From Fusibacter tunisiensis (GTDB taxonomy: Bacteria; Bacillota; Clostridia; Peptostreptococcales; Acidaminobacteraceae), in NCBI RefSeq assembly GCF_016908355.1, contig NZ_JAFBDT010000001.1, positions 186,001 through 250,000 of the forward strand: a stretch of 64,000 bases of DNA, written 5' to 3'. The notes beneath the pieces were generated by a model. That model ran no database searches. It was not told the origin of the DNA and worked only from the letters and a program-made list of their open reading frames with translations. Numbering within the stretch: the first letter of the stretch is position 1; each line of letters begins with the position of its first letter. Below, piece after piece: positions 27,826-37,143 of the stretch. Both the position numbers and the translations under genes were made by a program.

Positions 27826-27842
27826 CTAAAATAATTATTAAT

Positions 27843-28583
27843 TTAAAATAAGCTTTCTAAAAAATTCCTAGATTTTATAGGCTTTAAATCTAAATGGTAT
27901 TCCAAATATGCTTCAAAAATCGCAATAATTTTTGTTAAATAATTGGGGTGTATTTTGGTTTTCACAAGAACTTGAATATCTTTTTCAAGCATAAATTGAA
28001 TCACCTGTACAAAAGATTGATTGAGCGTAATGGTGTGCACTTTTTTAGAGCAACTTTTACACACCAGCCCCCCTTCTTGGATTGAAAACTGGTATATTTC
28101 ATTGGGCATGCCGCAAGCAGCACATGTGGGGATTAGCGTAGGCGCATGACCCGTTAGCTTTGTAAGTTTAACCAGATAAGCGGCACGCAGCAGGGCGTAA
28201 GGTGTATTTTTTTGAATTAATAAATCAATGAGTTCAACAATTAACCTGTAATGCACACGATCGATAACAGCAGGATAAGTTGTTAAATGGCAAAGCTCAA
28301 GAAAATAATTTCCGTATGCAAGGGATTCTAAATCATCTGTAATCCTAAAATGCGATTCTTGAATATCTACAGAGTCGATTTTCATGACCTTTGATTTTGT
28401 ATTCAGTACAAATTGACCAAAAACAAAAGGTTTGGCACATGCCGCCAAACTCGATTTCGGACTTTTGGCACCATTGGCAACCGCTTCTAACTTACCCCCT
28501 TTTTCAGTAAACAAGGTAAGGAAAATGTCGTTATTGACACTTTTGGTTGCCTTTAATACCAAAGCATTGGTTTCAAAAAACAT
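27843..28583 (-). CDS. recO: DNA repair protein RecO
   Basis: A 246-residue recombination mediator that anneals complementary strands and helps load RecA with RecR. The N-terminal OB-fold begins MFFETNALVLKATKSVNNDIFLTLFTEKGGKL. The central zinc site is CAACG...GGLVCKSC (four cysteines). The last gene of the era-mgtE-recO run, it starts 6 bases after mgtE. Position after era is conserved in Firmicutes; the mgtE insertion between them is less common. Confidence 0.94.
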   Translation of the reverse strand: MFFETNALVLKATKSVNNDIFLTLFTEKGGKLEAVANGAKSPKSSLAACAKPFVFGQFVLNTKSKVMKIDSVDIQESHFRITDDLESLAYGNYFLELCHLTTYPAVIDRVHYRLIVELIDLLIQKNTPYALLRAAYLVKLTKLTGHAPTLIPTCAACGMPNEIYQFSIQEGGLVCKSCSKKVHTITLNQSFVQVIQFMLEKDIQVLVKTKIHPNYLTKIIAIFEAYLEYHLDLKPIKSRNFLESLF

Positions 28584-28589
28584 AACCGC

Positions 28590-29960
28590 CTACAATCCCG
28601 CAAGCATTATGGTTGCCAGCGTAAAATATATTGAAAGACCCGTTAAGTCAATAGTTGTTGTAATAAAGGGTGCAGAAGCCACTGCAGGGTCAACCCCAAT
28701 TTTTTTAAAAACGAGTGGAACAATTGTGCCAATGGTTGCTGCAGTACTCATGTTTGCCCACATGGAAATGCCAACAATAATTGCAATATGATATTCCGTT
28801 TCCATAATTATTGCAGCAACGGCTACGATTAATGCACATACAATCCCCACAATTAATCCAACTGAAATTTCATGTATAAGCGTTTTAAAAATGCCAGTAC
28901 CTTCAATTTCATGTGTTGCAATGTTCCGCACCGTAATTGTAGACGACTGTGTTCCAACATTTCCGCCCATACCTGCCAATAGTGGCATAAACAAAGCCAA
29001 TGAAGCATTTGCACTAATGGTTTTCTCAAAATAAGCAAGAACGGATGCGGAAAGAAGGCCACCAAAAATAGTAACTATAAGCCAAGGTAATCGAGACCGT
29101 ATCGAAGCAAAAACACGAACTTTTAAAGTGGTATCATGTTCGTATGCTTCTTCATCAGATGAACCAGCAAATTTATAGAAGTCCTCTGTCGCCTCTTCTT
29201 CAATAATATCCAAAACGTCATCGACGGTTATAATGCCCTGAAGAATTCCTTCTGAGTCTACAACTGGAACTGCAAGCAAATCGTATTTGGATACAATTTG
29301 CGCCACTTCTTCTTGATCGTCATCAACATGGACTGTAATTAAATTTTCATTCATCACACTGGAAACTGTACGATTCGGCGCTGATACAATGAGCTCTCGC
29401 AAAGATATAACGCCTACAAGCCTCTCTTGATCATCTGTAACATAAACATAGTAGATGGTTTCTGCGTCTGGTGCAATGGCCCTTAAGGTTTCAATGGCAT
29501 AATAAATGGTGTAATTTTTTTGTATGGAAACAAAATCCTTTGTCATGAGTCTTCCAGCTGTGGAATCTTCGTAGACAAGGAGTTCCTTTACGTCTTCAGC
29601 ATCTTCGAAATCTAAAAAAGCAATAATTTCTTTTTGACGATTTTCTGGCAAATCACTGAGTTTATCAACAATTTCATCTTGTGACATAAGGTCCAGAACA
29701 GCCACTTTTTTTTCATAAGTTAAAGCGTGAAGCAAACTGCTAAAGTCTTCTGAGTTTAATTCTTCTAAAACCTCAGTGGCAAGTTCATCAGAAAGCAGAC
29801 CAAACAAGTATATCTGGTCTGCTTCATCTAAATTCTCTAATATTTCTGAAATGTCAGCAGCGTGCATATTCTCTAAATACGTATGCAATTTCAAATCATC
29901 ATTTGATTCAATCATTGCTTCAACTTCGGCGAGAATTTCATAAAATTTAACGATTCGCAC
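28590..29960 (-). CDS. mgtE: MgtE-type magnesium transporter
   Basis: A 456-residue Mg2+ channel. It has an N-terminal acidic helical domain (about 5-130), two CBS domains (about 135-255) that sense cytoplasmic Mg2+, a connecting helix and five C-terminal membrane segments. Pore motifs are PLLAGMGGNVGTQSSTITVR and the later ISMWANMSTAATIGTIVPLVFKKIGVDPAVASAPFITT. It begins with a GTG at 29960, nine bases behind GGAGG. No M-box riboswitch is visible; the gene sits 16 bases after era in the operon. Confidence 0.95.
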   Translation of the reverse strand: MRIVKFYEILAEVEAMIESNDDLKLHTYLENMHAADISEILENLDEADQIYLFGLLSDELATEVLEELNSEDFSSLLHALTYEKKVAVLDLMSQDEIVDKLSDLPENRQKEIIAFLDFEDAEDVKELLVYEDSTAGRLMTKDFVSIQKNYTIYYAIETLRAIAPDAETIYYVYVTDDQERLVGVISLRELIVSAPNRTVSSVMNENLITVHVDDDQEEVAQIVSKYDLLAVPVVDSEGILQGIITVDDVLDIIEEEATEDFYKFAGSSDEEAYEHDTTLKVRVFASIRSRLPWLIVTIFGGLLSASVLAYFEKTISANASLALFMPLLAGMGGNVGTQSSTITVRNIATHEIEGTGIFKTLIHEISVGLIVGIVCALIVAVAAIIMETEYHIAIIVGISMWANMSTAATIGTIVPLVFKKIGVDPAVASAPFITTTIDLTGLSIYFTLATIMLAGL

Positions 29961-29976
29961 GGCGACACCTCCTCTT

Positions 29977-30867
29977 CTAGTCTTTATAACCTAGTGAATT
30001 CAATAGATTTTGATTATCACGCCAGCCTTCTCTTATTTTTACCCAAAGTTGTAGGTTTACTTTTTTATCAAGGAATTTTTCGATATCTTGTCTGGCACTT
30101 TTACCGATTCCTTTTAGTTTTCGACCTTCTTTACCAATGATAATGCCTTTATGAGATTTTTTTTCACAAATTATATTGGCTTCGATATCATAAAGTGTCT
30201 CATCTGGACGAAGTTTCATGGATTGAACTTCAACTGCGACACCATGTGGTATTTCATCTTGGATATACATCAATATTTTTTCACGTATAATTTCGCCTAC
30301 AATTGTGCGTTCTGTTTGGTCTGTTAGTGTATCGTCAGAATAATAGGCAGGCCCTTCAGGAAGTTCTTTCTTAATTGCATCAATAAGTTCTTTGACCCCA
30401 TGACCAAGTGTTGCAGAAAGGCCAACAACTTCTTTTACAAAGGGCATTTTTTCATATACATCATATATTTGCTTGTATGCTTCAGGTTTTAAAAGGTCCA
30501 CCTTGTTAATTGCCAAGATAACTTGAACACCAGCTTCTTTGACAAAATCTAACAAGTACTGGTCACCAGGCCCAATTTTTAAAGAGTGATCCATCATTAA
30601 AATAACAACATCTACATCTTTAACTGCATTTTTTGCACTGGTCACCATGTAATCCCCTAATTTACTTTTAGGCCTATGAATACCAGGTGTATCTACAAAA
30701 ATAATCTGTGTGGATGCGTCATTATACATGGCCGTAATTTTATGTCGTGTTGTCTGTGGCTTGTCTGACATAATGGCAATTTTTTCGCCAATAATTCTAT
30801 TTAGTAACGTGGATTTCCCAACATTGGGTCTGCCAATGATGGTTACAAAACCTGATTTAAAAGACAT
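29977..30867 (-). CDS. era: GTPase Era
   Basis: A 296-residue ribosome-assembly GTPase that binds the 3' end of 16S rRNA. G motifs are GRPNVGKSTLLNRI (G1), DTPGIHRP (G3) and INKVDLL (G4). A C-terminal KH domain (about 205-290) contains the GKEGRKLKGIG loop. Full length. It follows cdd by 11 bases and precedes mgtE; cdd-era is the normal Firmicutes order. Confidence 0.97.
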   Translation of the reverse strand: MSFKSGFVTIIGRPNVGKSTLLNRIIGEKIAIMSDKPQTTRHKITAMYNDASTQIIFVDTPGIHRPKSKLGDYMVTSAKNAVKDVDVVILMMDHSLKIGPGDQYLLDFVKEAGVQVILAINKVDLLKPEAYKQIYDVYEKMPFVKEVVGLSATLGHGVKELIDAIKKELPEGPAYYSDDTLTDQTERTIVGEIIREKILMYIQDEIPHGVAVEVQSMKLRPDETLYDIEANIICEKKSHKGIIIGKEGRKLKGIGKSARQDIEKFLDKKVNLQLWVKIREGWRDNQNLLNSLGYKD

Positions 30868-30878
30868 GGTACCTCCGT

Positions 30879-31268
30879 TTATTTCATATCAATTTGAGTA
30901 AATGACTTAGGTAAAAGGTCATCTATACTATAGACTTCATAATCATAATCTTTAGCGATAATGATGTCAATATCTTTGCCAAATTCTACAATCACTTGAC
31001 GGCATATGCCACATGGAAATGTATAATCATGGCTGCTTGAAACAACTGCAATTGCTTTAAACTCTTTTTCACCATCTGATACCGCTTTAAAAATAGCTGT
31101 TCTTTCAGCACAATTTGTAGCGCCATATGATGCGATTTCAATATTGCAACCTGTATAAACTTTCCCGCTTTTGGTTAGTAAGGCTGCCCCAACGTTAAAG
31201 TTCGAATAGGGTGTGTATGCAAATTCCATAGCTTCATATGCTTTTTCTACTAACTCTTTGTAAGTCAT
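30879..31268 (-). CDS. cdd: Cytidine deaminase
   Basis: A 129-residue tetrameric-type cytidine deaminase for pyrimidine salvage. Zinc and catalytic residues are in NCAERTA (Cys and proton-shuttle Glu) and PCGICRQ (two Cys). The pattern FNVGAALLTKSGKVYTGCNIE is also typical. It lies 11 bases upstream of era and 11 bases downstream of the DUF3048 gene. Confidence 0.96.
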   Translation of the reverse strand: MTYKELVEKAYEAMEFAYTPYSNFNVGAALLTKSGKVYTGCNIEIASYGATNCAERTAIFKAVSDGEKEFKAIAVVSSSHDYTFPCGICRQVIVEFGKDIDIIIAKDYDYEVYSIDDLLPKSFTQIDMK

Positions 31269-31279
31269 GATCAGTCACC

Positions 31280-32365
31280 TCAATTTTCAATTATTTCCTC
31301 GTGCCCAGTTTCCATAACTTGTATCCAAGTTTGACCAGGATTGAGTTGGATTGCCTCGCCATCCTGTGTAAAAAATAGCGTAGGTGTTTCTGGTGTTTCT
31401 TTTTCCCACTTGATTGCAACGGATTTGCCTGCAGTGTAAAGCTTGCCTTCACCGGTTCCTACAAATTTAATGGCCAGCCGGCCTTCATTATCAATCACTT
31501 TGGTATCGGCATATTGAACAAGAATATTGCTGCACGTTAGTTGGTTTTCATCCGTCTCATCAACATGTGGTTTACCATTAGTATACCTGTAATATAATTT
31601 TGTTTCATTGTTATATTTATACGAAGTGGCATATCCGGTAGAACTGCTACGGGTCGGTTCTTTATAAACAAAGGTAATCTGCCCAGCAGCATCACCTTCA
31701 ATTTCCTTAAATGACGCATGAAATTCTAGGAAAGTCGGCTCTACATGTGTTTTATACCCTCTATTATTGGCATCCTCAACAATTTCTTTTGATGATGTAT
31801 ACATATTGTGTGGTATTTTTTTATGGTTTTCCCGCCAAAACGCACCACTACTTAGGCCATCTATATCAGCTAGTCTGTATTTTTTTATGTCTTTAAAAGC
31901 TTGGTTTGACCCACCCACATGAACATAGTATGGATTGTACTCCATGGCTTTTTCTATAAAATATGGTCTAGCACTGCGAACCGGTCCAATAAGGTCTGGT
32001 AAGTTTGAATAGAAAACAGCCAAATAGCGCGTAATTCTACCTTCAGCCAGAATTTCATAACAAATATCTGCCTTAGATAAACCTGCTTGAGGTCTAGCAG
32101 GTGCCAAATTGTCCATCATAACCGCAATAGGCCGAAGTGGTTCAACGGATACCATTGGCATTCCTGTGAGTGGATTAATTACTTCATTTTCTCCTAAAAT
32201 AGGCGTTAACGGTTCTGTTTCCGGTTCGGTCTCTGGTTCGGTTGATGTTGATGTGGTGATTTCTGTGGGTAAAGTCGTCAGTTCTGTCTCAACCTTGGTA
32301 CATCCAATTAAATAAATACTGCTTAAAAGTATAAATGCAAATAGGATTCGTTTTGTCTGGCTCAT
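31280..32365 (-). CDS. DUF3048 (YerB-like) lipoprotein
   Basis: A 361-residue lipoprotein. The signal peptide ends at LIGC (Cys22), followed by a Thr/Glu-rich linker (TSTSTEPETEPETEP) and the DUF3048 domain. The domain begins NPLTGMPMVSVEPLRPIAVMMDNLAPARPQ and contains GPVRSARPYF. Function unknown; YerB-like proteins are extracytoplasmic. The ATG at 32365 lies 5 bases behind AAGGAG; a GTG two codons upstream is the alternative. It sits between ybeY and cdd, where dgkA is common in relatives. Confidence 0.85.
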   Translation of the reverse strand: MSQTKRILFAFILLSSIYLIGCTKVETELTTLPTEITTSTSTEPETEPETEPLTPILGENEVINPLTGMPMVSVEPLRPIAVMMDNLAPARPQAGLSKADICYEILAEGRITRYLAVFYSNLPDLIGPVRSARPYFIEKAMEYNPYYVHVGGSNQAFKDIKKYRLADIDGLSSGAFWRENHKKIPHNMYTSSKEIVEDANNRGYKTHVEPTFLEFHASFKEIEGDAAGQITFVYKEPTRSSSTGYATSYKYNNETKLYYRYTNGKPHVDETDENQLTCSNILVQYADTKVIDNEGRLAIKFVGTGEGKLYTAGKSVAIKWEKETPETPTLFFTQDGEAIQLNPGQTWIQVMETGHEEIIEN

Positions 32366-32380
32366 GTACACTCCTTTATT

Positions 32381-32839
32381 TCACTTAAAAATTTTGAGCT
32401 TTTTTAGTACTTCTTTTTCATGTGCACGCATTTGTTTTTTTTCTGTATCAGTCATGTGATCGTAACCAAGCAAGTGCAATAAACTGTGAACAACCAAATA
32501 TATGATTTCCCGCTCAAGAGAGTGTCCAAATTCTAGGGCTTGCTCCTCAGCACGATCTATTGAAATTACAACATCTCCGAGATATGCATATGGCTCTTTA
32601 AGGCCATTTTTATAAACAGATTCATACTGAGGGAAAGAAAGAACATCGGTTACAGCATCTTTTTCTCTATACGTTTTATTCAGGTTTTGAATTGTCTCAT
32701 TGTCTACAAAGAGCAAAGATACCTCACCATCACAAGCAACCGATTCCAAAGCCATAACAGTATTTAAGGCCTCTTGAAGGCGGGTCTCCATATTGGAATT
32801 TAATTCGAAATTTGTCTCATTGTTAATTTCAAAAATCAT
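32381..32839 (-). CDS. ybeY: Endoribonuclease YbeY
   Basis: A 152-residue zinc-dependent RNase needed for 16S rRNA 3' end maturation and ribosome quality control. The metal motif HSLLHLLGYDH is intact, and DVLSFPQ and LGDVVIS are typical. It overlaps the pgpH stop codon by four bases. The phoH-pgpH-ybeY order is conserved in Firmicutes. Confidence 0.96.
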   Translation of the reverse strand: MIFEINNETNFELNSNMETRLQEALNTVMALESVACDGEVSLLFVDNETIQNLNKTYREKDAVTDVLSFPQYESVYKNGLKEPYAYLGDVVISIDRAEEQALEFGHSLEREIIYLVVHSLLHLLGYDHMTDTEKKQMRAHEKEVLKKLKIFK

Positions 32840-34905
32840 TTTTCCTCCTTCAAGGCTTGAACCACATCTACATCAGGGTAAACGATACGTTCATGAAAAA
32901 TTCCACTGAGTACGTTTAGAAAAGACTTTTTAATACGCTCAATTTCATGCATGCTAATATCGCTCTCACTTAATTGGTTTTCTGCCATCTTTTGACCAAT
33001 AATTTTTTCTATTAATGCGCTTAATTTTTCTTTTGTAGGCGATTCAAGCGTTCGCACGGCGGCTTCCACAGAATCTGCCAGCATTAAAATAACCGCTTCT
33101 TTACTTTCGGGTTTTGGCCCAGGATAAACAAATTTTGAAGCATCTACATCTGGGTTTGATTGTTGTTCTTGATGGTAGAAATATTTAATCAAGGACGTTC
33201 CATGATGCGCTTTCATTACATCAACAACTTCATCAGGCAGCTTGTTCTTTTTGGCCATTTCAACCCCAACACTCATATGTTGTTTAATGATATTGGCGCT
33301 TATCTGTGGTGGAAGTTTATCATGCGGATTGTCACTCCCCAGTTGATTTTCTTTGTAATAATAAGGGCGTTCTAATTTACCAACGTCATGATAGAACGCT
33401 GCAACACGTGTAAGCAAACTGTTGGCACCAATATCATGGGCTGCTGTTTCAGCAAGGTTTCCAACCAAGACACTGTGGTGGTAGGTTCCTGGCGCTTCAA
33501 CCAAAAGTCGCTTTAACAATGGCCTATTGGGGTTTGAAAGTTCAAGCAATTTAAAAGGGGTCAATATAGAGAAAAATCCCTCAAAAAACGGCATCAAACC
33601 AATTGTAATAACTGAACTTATAATGCCATTTCCTAAGGCAAATATAACAGTTAAAGGCAATGCATCAATAGGCGTGTTAAATAAAAGTGTTTGGACAATT
33701 GCAAAAATCATCAAAATTAATGCCGTAAAAAGACCTGCTGTAACAACTTGAGACCTTTGTTTGATATTTCGGACCAATAGGGCTAAGACCATTAGAGAAA
33801 TAATATAAGCCATAACGACTATTGCTTCCATAGACGTCCAAATATAAGTAAAAACAATTAAAGCCAAACCAAAGAAAACCACAATATGCGGTGTAATCAT
33901 AATGCCTGCCATCATTGCAAAGGCAGGAATTGGTACCATAAAGGGTGAAAAATCATAAAAGAATTTTCCGATAACAAAAGAAAACACAAAAAGACTGATC
34001 AATATGGCATACGTCTTAACCGATGCTAGGATTTTTTTATCATATAAATACAGATAAAAATGAAGAATAATCCAGATGACAGAGGTTAATGCAAAAAGTG
34101 CCACACTAATTAAGAAACGATCGCGTCCGGACTGAATTAACATATCACCTTCAGACAATATTCTATAATGGTCTTCTGTAACAGGATCCCCTTTTTCGAT
34201 TAATAGTGTTCCCTTCTTATAGACAACCTCTTCAACTTTTGAAAGTTCATTTTCAATTTTCGCATTTGTTTTATCAATATCAACGAAAGCGTTTTCTGTT
34301 AAAGAATGTTCAATCAATTTAATTAAGACATTTCGATCCATAGAGCTTAGTTCAATTTGATTGTCTAAAAATACACCTACATTAGTCATGACCGAGCTGA
34401 TTTCATCCGATTTTAAACCACCTGACATATTTTGTGAAGCAATATCAATGGCGTAGGTTTTCATAGAATCTAGTTTTTCAGGAGACATGGAGATAATTGC
34501 AACCAGTTCTTCTTCATTCAATTCATAGGCATTTTTCTTTTCAATGCCTACATAAACGCGTTTCATTAGAGTTTCATCAGACGCATAAGAAGATTTTATT
34601 TCTAGAACACGCGCAAAAAAATCTGTCAAATCTTTCTTTGAAGCCACAATTTTTGAAAAATCCACATAATAAATTGGTTCAATACTGTCCTTCACTTCTT
34701 GCTTTCGAACGGCTGTCAAATGTGTGTCAACAATATCTGCTTTTAAATAAATAGCTTCCTTGGCTAAGTCGCCTACTTCATAAGCATAAAGCCCATAAAA
34801 AGCAGAATTGTTCAAAACAAAAAACACACTTAACAAACCAATAAGCATAATAGACGTGTTAATTAACAAGTTTTTGTTTTTTAAAAAACGGTTATTTTTT
34901 TTCAT
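32836..34905 (-). CDS. pgpH: 7TM-HD c-di-AMP phosphodiesterase PgpH
   Basis: A 689-residue membrane enzyme that hydrolyses c-di-AMP to pApA. It has an N-terminal membrane segment (about 10-30), an extracellular 7TMR-HD domain (about 40-260), seven membrane segments (about 265-450) and a cytoplasmic HD domain with HHSVLVGNLAE, FYHDVGKLERPYYY and AHHGTS. The ATG of MKKNNRFLKN at 34905 is 9 bases behind GAGG; upstream in-frame ATGs lack a ribosome-binding site. It overlaps phoH by 14 bases. Confidence 0.95.
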   Translation of the reverse strand: MKKNNRFLKNKNLLINTSIMLIGLLSVFFVLNNSAFYGLYAYEVGDLAKEAIYLKADIVDTHLTAVRKQEVKDSIEPIYYVDFSKIVASKKDLTDFFARVLEIKSSYASDETLMKRVYVGIEKKNAYELNEEELVAIISMSPEKLDSMKTYAIDIASQNMSGGLKSDEISSVMTNVGVFLDNQIELSSMDRNVLIKLIEHSLTENAFVDIDKTNAKIENELSKVEEVVYKKGTLLIEKGDPVTEDHYRILSEGDMLIQSGRDRFLISVALFALTSVIWIILHFYLYLYDKKILASVKTYAILISLFVFSFVIGKFFYDFSPFMVPIPAFAMMAGIMITPHIVVFFGLALIVFTYIWTSMEAIVVMAYIISLMVLALLVRNIKQRSQVVTAGLFTALILMIFAIVQTLLFNTPIDALPLTVIFALGNGIISSVITIGLMPFFEGFFSILTPFKLLELSNPNRPLLKRLLVEAPGTYHHSVLVGNLAETAAHDIGANSLLTRVAAFYHDVGKLERPYYYKENQLGSDNPHDKLPPQISANIIKQHMSVGVEMAKKNKLPDEVVDVMKAHHGTSLIKYFYHQEQQSNPDVDASKFVYPGPKPESKEAVILMLADSVEAAVRTLESPTKEKLSALIEKIIGQKMAENQLSESDISMHEIERIKKSFLNVLSGIFHERIVYPDVDVVQALKEEK

Positions 34906-35881
34906 TTTTATGAACCTCGATTTTTTTTTCATAACGGTCATAACTTAAGATAATTTTCTTAACCAATTCATGTCGAACGACGTCTCGTTCTGTCAATTTA
35001 ACCATGCCAATTTCCTCTACATTTTTTAGCACCTCAATGGCATGAACTAGCCCAGATTTTTTACCAGACGGCAAGTCAATCTGAGTAATATCTCCATTTA
35101 CAATTACTTTTGATCCGAATCCAAAACGGGTTAAAAACATTTTCATTTGTTCACGTGTTGTGTTTTGAGCCTCGTCTAAAATAATAAACGCATTATCAAG
35201 TGTCCTTCCCCGCATATAAGCAAGTGGTGCAATTTCAATTAAACCACGTTCTTTAAAAGAATTATACGTGTCTGCGCCAAGAATATCATATAGGGCATCA
35301 TAAAGTGGTCTTAAATAGGGATCGACTTTCATCTGTAAATCACCTGGTAAAAATCCTAAACTTTCACCAGCTTCTACGGCGGGTCTTGTTAAAATAATGC
35401 GATTTATTTCATTGTTCTTGAAAGCCCTTACAGCCATGGCAACAGCCAAATATGTTTTTCCAGTGCCTGCCGGCCCAATTCCAAACACAACGTCTTTTGC
35501 TTGAATTGACTTAATATATTGATTCTGCCCTAAGGTTTTGGGTTTAATGTATTTGCCTCTTGCTGTGACACAAATAAAAGACTTGTTTAAATCTTCAAGT
35601 TTTTGTCCCTCACCACCATGAACCGATTGAACAATATAGTTAACGCGTTGTCGGTCAATAATTTCACCTGATTTTATATTTTGAATGATAATTTCAATGG
35701 CATCAATCGCCAATGACACATTTTGAGTATCCCCTTGAACGATAATTTCACCATCTCTCGCTGCAATAAGAACGTTGAAACTCTGTTCAATTATTTTGAT
35801 ATTTTCATCTAAGTTCCCAAATAATAAATGCAAAGCACTAAAATCATTTAAGGCAATTTTTCGCATTGTTTGATCTGTCAT
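34892..35881 (-). CDS. phoH: PhoH-like ATPase (YbeZ type)
   Basis: A 329-residue cytoplasmic ATPase with an N-terminal nucleic-acid-binding region (about 1-110) and a PhoH domain. The Walker A motif is GPAGTGKTYLAV, and the Walker B segment FIILDEAQNTTREQMKMFLTR is also present. It is thought to act in RNA processing with YbeY, whose gene lies two positions downstream. AGGAGG precedes the ATG. A terminator separates it from the upstream yqeY, so it starts a new unit or depends on read-through. Confidence 0.94.
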   Translation of the reverse strand: MTDQTMRKIALNDFSALHLLFGNLDENIKIIEQSFNVLIAARDGEIIVQGDTQNVSLAIDAIEIIIQNIKSGEIIDRQRVNYIVQSVHGGEGQKLEDLNKSFICVTARGKYIKPKTLGQNQYIKSIQAKDVVFGIGPAGTGKTYLAVAMAVRAFKNNEINRIILTRPAVEAGESLGFLPGDLQMKVDPYLRPLYDALYDILGADTYNSFKERGLIEIAPLAYMRGRTLDNAFIILDEAQNTTREQMKMFLTRFGFGSKVIVNGDITQIDLPSGKKSGLVHAIEVLKNVEEIGMVKLTERDVVRHELVKKIILSYDRYEKKIEVHKNEKK

Positions 35882-35940
35882 AGGACCTCCTGATAATTCG
35901 CTGTTACAATTATTCTAGCATAATTACCGATTTGCTGCAC

Positions 35941-35976
35941 AAAAAAATAAAATGACATACCCTTTCGGATATGCCA
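35941..35976 (-). terminator. Terminator after yqeY
   Basis: A 10-bp stem (TGGCATATCC with GGGTATGTCA, two wobbles) capped by a GAAA tetraloop, followed on the minus strand by TTTTATTTTTTT. Confidence 0.88.
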
Positions 35977-36001
35977 TTATGATTCACAAATATTTTGCTG
36001 A

Positions 36002-36445
36002 TCAAGATAAGGCTTTTTTGACCATATCTGCAACGGTTTTACTATCGGCTCTGCCTTTAGTAGCATTTGTGACAATTCCCATAACTTTTCCCATGTCTTT
36101 CATGGAAGTTGCTCCAGTTTTGGAGACTGCCTCTTTGACAATTTCCAAAATAGCTTCAGTTGAGAGTTGTTCAGGAAGATATCCCATCAAAAGATCTATC
36201 TCCGCTTCAGTAGTATCGACCAAATCTTGACGTCCGCCATTTCGAAATTCTTCGATGGCGTTTTTTTTCTGTTTGATTTGTTTCGCAATAATATCAATAA
36301 CTGCAGCGTCATCTAATTCAACTCGTTCGTCTACTTCAATTTGTTTGATAGCAGATCGCAACATAGTGATTACAGATTTGCGCAACTTATCTTTTTCTTT
36401 CATTGCAATTTTCAAATCATCCATCAGCATATTTTTTAGTGACAT
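36002..36445 (-). CDS. yqeY: YqeY/GatB-like protein
   Basis: A 147-residue GatB/YqeY-domain protein resembling the C-terminal tRNA-binding part of GatB. It starts LKNMLMDDLKIAMKEKDKLRKSVITMLRSAIKQIE and contains MGYLPEQLS, both typical. It may modulate tRNA-related steps, but the function is not established. It follows rpsU by 15 bases, the standard Firmicutes arrangement, and is closed by a terminator. Confidence 0.93.
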   Translation of the reverse strand: MSLKNMLMDDLKIAMKEKDKLRKSVITMLRSAIKQIEVDERVELDDAAVIDIIAKQIKQKKNAIEEFRNGGRQDLVDTTEAEIDLLMGYLPEQLSTEAILEIVKEAVSKTGATSMKDMGKVMGIVTNATKGRADSKTVADMVKKALS

Positions 36446-36460
36446 ATAATCATCCTTTCA

Positions 36461-36643
36461 CTAAAACTGCTTTTTCTTCTTTTTTCTAGCTGCTTCAGAT
36501 TTTTTCTTACGCTTCACGCTAGGCTTCTCGTAATGTCTTCTCTTTTTAATCTCAGCCATTACACCAGCCTTAGAAGTTTCTCTTTTAAATCTTTTTAAAG
36601 CACTATCGATACTCTCGTTTTCTCCTACTTTGATGCCAGACAT
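36461..36643 (-). CDS. rpsU: Ribosomal protein S21
   Basis: A 60-residue 30S protein. The sequence starts [27 protein letters not shown] and ends in a very basic tail (RKKKKKQF), the normal S21 form. A GGAGGGAGGG ribosome-binding site precedes the ATG. A separate promoter at 36713-36741 allows transcription independent of the hit gene. Confidence 0.98.
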   Translation of the reverse strand: MSGIKVGENESIDSALKRFKRETSKAGVMAEIKKRRHYEKPSVKRKKKSEAARKKKKKQF

Positions 36644-36712
36644 TCACATTCCCTCCCTCCGTTAATAGATTCTTCAATAGTACAGAGGAATGTACCTAGA
36701 ACATACTTTGTT

Positions 36713-36741
36713 ATTATACACTATGATGCTTTAAAATGCAA
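36713..36741 (-). promoter_or_regulatory. Promoter of rpsU-yqeY
   Basis: Minus strand TTGCAT, 17 bases, TATAAT, about 70 bases before the rpsU start codon. Confidence 0.65.
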
Positions 36742-36759
36742 TAGATAATCTTGATTAAA

Positions 36760-37104
36760 TTAGCCAGGAGGCCATTTGAGCGTTCTACCACCCAAAAGGT
36801 GATAATGCAGATGTTGTACAGTTTGTCCCCCGTCTTCACCAATATTGGTTACAAGTCGATAGCCAGCTTCTTCCAAACCTTCAGATCTGGCGATTTCAGC
36901 AGCTACTAGTTGTATATGTCCCAATAATTTGACATCTTTTTCGGATGCCTTTGCAATTGAATCAAGGTGAACCTTTGGTACAATCAAAATGTGAACTGGC
37001 GCTTCAGGTTGAATATCCTTAAAGGCATAGACCCACTCATCTTCGTATACTTTTGTAGATGGAATATCGCCTTTAACTATTTTACAAAATAAACAGTCAC
37101 TCAC
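36760..37104 (-). CDS. HIT-family nucleotide hydrolase (HinT-like)
   Basis: A 114-residue histidine-triad protein with the catalytic motif QHLHYHLLGG. The N-terminal CLFCKIVKG gives two cysteines of the structural zinc site. HinT enzymes hydrolyse AMP-amine conjugates (purine phosphoramidates). It lies 39 bases after mtaB and upstream of rpsU. Confidence 0.95.
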   Translation of the reverse strand: MSDCLFCKIVKGDIPSTKVYEDEWVYAFKDIQPEAPVHILIVPKVHLDSIAKASEKDVKLLGHIQLVAAEIARSEGLEEAGYRLVTNIGEDGGQTVQHLHYHLLGGRTLKWPPG

Positions 37105-37143
37105 AAACTCACCTCCTGTTGCGCTGAACTTATTATATCAGAA

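Noticed and set aside
29961-29976. M-box riboswitch before mgtE
   Set aside because: Only 16 bases separate era and mgtE, too short for the element.
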